Origin: Bacteroidota bacterium
GTDB lineage: Bacteria > Bacteroidota > Bacteroidia > Flavobacteriales > Flavobacteriaceae
Assembly (NCBI GenBank): GCA_023446155.1
Contig: JAEXIT010000008.1
Location: forward strand, 62,001 to 126,000
Direction of reading: 5' to 3'
DNA: 64,000 bases
The position numbers were made by a program, and so were the translations under genes. The notes below the pieces were generated by a model. That model saw only the letters and a program-made list of their open reading frames with translations. It was not told the origin of the DNA and searched no databases. How positions within the stretch are numbered: the first letter of the stretch is position 1; the number at the start of each line of letters is the position of its first letter. Shown here piece after piece: positions 61,009 through 64,000 of the stretch.

Positions 61009-61704
61009 ATGATACAAGTCAGCAACCTGTCGAAAACGTATAACGGAACCACCGTATTAAATATAGAAAACCTTGAAATTAAAAAAGGAGAAAGCTTTGG
61101 ATTAGTAGGCAATAACGGAGCGGGAAAAACCACTTTTTTCAGTCTGTTATTGGATTTAATCCAACCCTCAACCGGACATATCACCAGTAATACGATACAG
61201 ATTAATCAGAGTGAAAACTGGAAACCGTTTACGGCGGCTTTTCTGGACGAAAGTTTCCTGATTGGTTATCTGACACCGGAAGAGTATTTCTATTTTATCG
61301 GGGAATTACGCGGACAAAATAAAGCCGATGTCGACGCTTTGTTGCGCGAACACGAAGACTTTTTTAACGGAGAAATTCTGAAGAATAAAAAATACCTGCG
61401 TGACCTTTCGAAAGGAAACCAGAAAAAAGTGGGTATTATCGCCACATTAATTGGTAACCCGGAAGTGATCATTCTGGATGAACCGTTTGCGAACCTCGAT
61501 CCGACGACGCAGATCCGATTAAAGAATATTATTAAAAAATTAGCCGATAATCCGGAGGTAACCGTATTGGTTTCCAGTCACGATTTGTTACATACCATTG
61601 AAGTGAGCAATCGTATCGTGGCTCTGGAAAAAGGCCGAATTGTAAAAGATATCTATACAAACAAGGAAACCTTACAAGAGCTCGAAACATTTTTTGCCGT
61701 ATAA
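61009..61704 (+). CDS. ABC transporter ATP-binding protein
   Basis: The 231-residue ATPase has Walker A GLVGNNGAGKTTFFSLLL, signature LSKGNQKKVGIIATLI (a variant of LSGGQ), Walker B EVIILDEPFANLDPTTQ and the switch His in VSSHDLLHTIE. It pairs with the DUF5687 permease to form an exporter on the inner membrane. A terminator follows, closing the PadR operon. Confidence 0.94.
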   Translation: MIQVSNLSKTYNGTTVLNIENLEIKKGESFGLVGNNGAGKTTFFSLLLDLIQPSTGHITSNTIQINQSENWKPFTAAFLDESFLIGYLTPEEYFYFIGELRGQNKADVDALLREHEDFFNGEILKNKKYLRDLSKGNQKKVGIIATLIGNPEVIILDEPFANLDPTTQIRLKNIIKKLADNPEVTVLVSSHDLLHTIEVSNRIVALEKGRIVKDIYTNKETLQELETFFAV

Positions 61705-61709
61705 AATGC

Positions 61710-61742
61710 TATCCCTCCCACAAAGAGGGATATTGTTTTTTT
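61710..61742 (+). terminator. Terminator of the PadR/ABC operon
   Basis: TATCCCTC and GAGGGATA pair around a 7-base loop, followed by TTGTTTTTT. It lies just after the ABC ATPase stop codon. Confidence 0.85.
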
Positions 61743-61839
61743 AGAAACAAATTTTTCCCATATCAAAAAGAAACGTATTTTTACCTCTCTTTATACTAAA
61801 AAAAGAAATTGGAAGTTAAAGAACTAAAAACGTTTTATA

Positions 61840-64000
61840 TTGAAAACCAATCTGTTTAAATACGCCTTAAGCGTAGGGCTCGTTCTTTTTTTGCTGGCAT
61901 GTTCCACAAAGAAAAACTCATTTGTAAGACGAAACTACCACGCAGTTACAGCCGAATATAACATTTTATACAACGGAGGCGTTGCTTTCGATAAAGGAGT
62001 AGAAGAACTAAAAGGGACTTATAAAGACAACTTTTGGGAAATTCTACCTGTAGAACGAATGCAGGACATTGATGCCGGAACCCTTCCGGGTCAGACAAAA
62101 AACGCCAATTTTGAAAGAGCGGAAACCAAGGCGATCAAAGCCATTCAGAAACACTCCATGTATATTGAGGGCGGAGAGAAAAACCCGCAAATGGACGAAG
62201 CACATTTATTGTTAGGAAAAGCGCGTTATTACGACAATCGTTTTATCCCGGCATTGGAAGCGTTTAATTATATTTTGTATAAATATTCCAACAGCGATAA
62301 AATCTACGAAGCCAAAGTGTGGCGGGAAAAAACCAATATCCGTTTGGAGAATGAAGTTCTGGCGATTAAAAATCTGAAGAAACTTTTAGAAGATCAGAAA
62401 ATAAAAGGACAAGTACAGGCCGATGCGAATGCCATTTTAGGACAGGCCTATGTAAATCTTGGTTCTATCGACAGTGCTTTGGTTAATTTAAAATTAGCGA
62501 AAGACCTGACAAAACACAACGAAGAAAAAGCCCGTTACCATTTTATTATTGGTCAATTATATGAAAGTCTGAATTATCCGGACAGTGCGTATGCTTCGTT
62601 CCAGTCGGTTATCGATATGAACAGACGATCACCACGTCGCTATGTAATTCAGGCGCATGCCAAGCAGGCCCAGCAATTCGATTATAAAACAGGGGACACA
62701 CTGGCTTTCCTGAAAAAATTCAACAAACTGGCGGAAGACCGTGAAAATCGTGCGTTTTTGGATGTAATCAATCATCAGGTGGCGTTGTTTTATGACAAAC
62801 AGGGCAACAAACGCCAGGCGAAGAAATACTACAACAAATCCTTGCGTTCGATGTCGCAGGATAACTATCTGGTAGCGTCGAATTACCGCAATCTGGCCGT
62901 GATCAATTTCGACGATGCGAAATATTTAACAGCGGGTCAATATTATGACAGTACGATGTCAAAATTAAACCCGAAAACCCGTGAATTTATCGCGATCAAA
63001 AAGAAAAGGGAAAACCTAAACGATGTGATCAAATACGAGGGTATTGCCCGGGTAAACGACAGTATCTTATATGTGGTCGGATTAGGTCCGAACGAACAAC
63101 GTAATTACTACGAAGAATATATCGCCAAGCTAAAAATAGAAGAAGCGAAAAAAGCCCTTGAAGCCGAAAAGCTAAAAACAATGGCCGAGAATAGCGGATT
63201 TGCCGATCCGGGAGCGCCGGCTGCGGGATCGAATGCTTCTACAAAAAGCGAGATGATGCAATCCCGTCAGGCACCACCATCAGAAGAGACAGCGCCAAGA
63301 CAAGCGGGAGCTCCTTCAAGTGCGGGAAGTTTTACAGGTGGTAGCACCTTCTATTTTTATAACCAGGCTACGGTGGCTTTCGGTAGAACGGAATTTAAAA
63401 AGAAATGGGGGAACCGTCCGTTAAAAGACAACTGGCGTTGGTCGACACAAAGTATTATCGATAAAACAAACGAAAATCCGGATGCGGTAGCTGTGGTGGA
63501 TGAAAATCCGCAGAGCAAAACCGAAGACGAGCGCTTTACACCAGATTACTATATCAAACAATTACCAACAGATCAAAAGGTACTGGACAGTTTGGCGAAA
63601 GACCGCAATTTTGCGTATTTCCAACTGGGAACCATCTATAAAGAGAAATTCAAAGAATACAAATTGGCAGCATCCCGATTGGAAAAACTACTGGTGAACA
63701 AACCGGAAGAGCGATTGGTATTGCCGGCCAAATACAACCTTTTTAAAATTTACGAAATTATCGACCCGGCCAAAGCAGCGATCATGAAGCAACAGATCAT
63801 TGCCGAATATCCGGATAGTCGTTATGCGCAGATTTTGTTAAACAATATTTCGGAAGGAACCATTACGGGTAGCCCGGAAGAAGTATACAACAAACTGTTT
63901 AAACAATTTGAAAAAGACGAACTGCAGGATGTGCTGGCACAACTGGATCCGGTTATTGAGAATTTCACCGGAGAAGAAATGGTTCCGAAATTTGAATTGC
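61840..64000 (+). CDS. sprE: SprE/PorW-like T9SS and gliding-motility lipoprotein (cut by window end)
   Basis: The frame runs from TTG 61840 past the right edge (720 complete codons; SprE is usually about 870 residues). No ATG lies in frame between the preceding stop and this TTG. It begins with a lipoprotein signal (LFKYALSVGLVLFLLACS) and continues NSFVRRNYHAVTAEYNILYN. Tetratricopeptide-like helices follow (MDEAHLLLGKARYYDNRFIP, KARYHFIIGQLYESLNYPDS). A Pro/Ser/Ala-rich spacer near residue 470 and the conserved TFYFYNQATVAFGRTEFKKK, WGNRPLKDNWRW region come next. SprE/PorW is needed for the type IX secretion system and gliding in flavobacteria, consistent with the T9SS sorting domain at 42716. 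Confidence 0.9.
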   Translation, partial: MKTNLFKYALSVGLVLFLLACSTKKNSFVRRNYHAVTAEYNILYNGGVAFDKGVEELKGTYKDNFWEILPVERMQDIDAGTLPGQTKNANFERAETKAIKAIQKHSMYIEGGEKNPQMDEAHLLLGKARYYDNRFIPALEAFNYILYKYSNSDKIYEAKVWREKTNIRLENEVLAIKNLKKLLEDQKIKGQVQADANAILGQAYVNLGSIDSALVNLKLAKDLTKHNEEKARYHFIIGQLYESLNYPDSAYASFQSVIDMNRRSPRRYVIQAHAKQAQQFDYKTGDTLAFLKKFNKLAEDRENRAFLDVINHQVALFYDKQGNKRQAKKYYNKSLRSMSQDNYLVASNYRNLAVINFDDAKYLTAGQYYDSTMSKLNPKTREFIAIKKKRENLNDVIKYEGIARVNDSILYVVGLGPNEQRNYYEEYIAKLKIEEAKKALEAEKLKTMAENSGFADPGAPAAGSNASTKSEMMQSRQAPPSEETAPRQAGAPSSAGSFTGGSTFYFYNQATVAFGRTEFKKKWGNRPLKDNWRWSTQSIIDKTNENPDAVAVVDENPQSKTEDERFTPDYYIKQLPTDQKVLDSLAKDRNFAYFQLGTIYKEKFKEYKLAASRLEKLLVNKPEERLVLPAKYNLFKIYEIIDPAKAAIMKQQIIAEYPDSRYAQILLNNISEGTITGSPEEVYNKLFKQFEKDELQDVLAQLDPVIENFTGEEMVPKFEL

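Noticed and set aside
1..64000. CRISPR array, integrated element or insertion sequence
   Set aside because: I saw no regularly spaced direct repeats, transposase or integrase genes, or terminal inverted repeats with target duplications.

Overview
The window looks like chromosomal DNA of a Flavobacteriaceae bacterium (phylum Bacteroidota), close to Flavobacterium. The evidence is AT-rich spacers, promoters with the Bacteroidota -7 element TAnnTTTG, a type IX secretion (T9SS) sorting domain, a SprE-type gliding/T9SS lipoprotein, and many families largely restricted to this group (DUF4175, DUF4254, DUF5687, DUF6327, DUF6341, DUF6427, DUF6909). Family names are from recognition of the sequence; no search was run.

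Layout. 1-28.1 kb is mostly housekeeping: a DUF4175 membrane protein (cut by the left edge), an 870-base AT-rich spacer with DnaA-box-like sites (a possible replication origin), gltX, an SPFH protein, a YtxH/holin-like/DUF6327 envelope operon, a fatty acid hydroxylase with glnS, folB, tRNA-Cys, a LysE exporter, rnr, rpiB, a deacetylase/GT2/GT87 glycan operon, tex, tatA, a catalytically degenerate LytM/M23 protein, a GH3-family enzyme and a DUF6909 protein. 28.1-50.8 kb is a surface polysaccharide locus. It holds a Wzz-like protein, a complete dTDP-L-rhamnose pathway (rfbBACD), a Wzx flippase, two polymerase/ligase-type membrane proteins, four glycosyltransferase or phosphotransferase genes, an acetyltransferase, a UDP-glucuronate decarboxylase-like enzyme and an epimerase that strongly resembles plant GDP-mannose 3,5-epimerase. 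Inside it lies a secreted-protein insert at 39.1-44.8 kb: two tandem beta-helix paralogues, a very small T9SS sorting-domain protein and an SGNH-hydrolase lipoprotein. 50.8-64 kb returns to conserved genes: a CapK-like ligase, purD, DUF6341/DUF6427, upp, DUF4254 with a GT9 heptosyltransferase, a PaaE-like reductase, a PadR-controlled ABC exporter operon and sprE (cut by the right edge).

How the genes work together. The polysaccharide locus contains an initiating phosphotransferase, nucleotide-sugar synthesis, glycosyltransferases, flippase, polymerase and chain-length control, so it resembles a Wzx/Wzy system. An outer-membrane export protein and a Wzc kinase are not visible here. The deacetylase/GT2/GT87 operon and the DUF4254/GT9 pair suggest further envelope glycan or lipid A-core chemistry. 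Points most worth following are the beta-helix/mini-sorting-domain/SGNH module, the GDP-mannose 3,5-epimerase-like gene, the degenerate LytM factor, a pair of 33-nt palindromic repeats 40 kb apart, a perfect 13-bp palindrome just before a methyltransferase start codon, and the possible origin.
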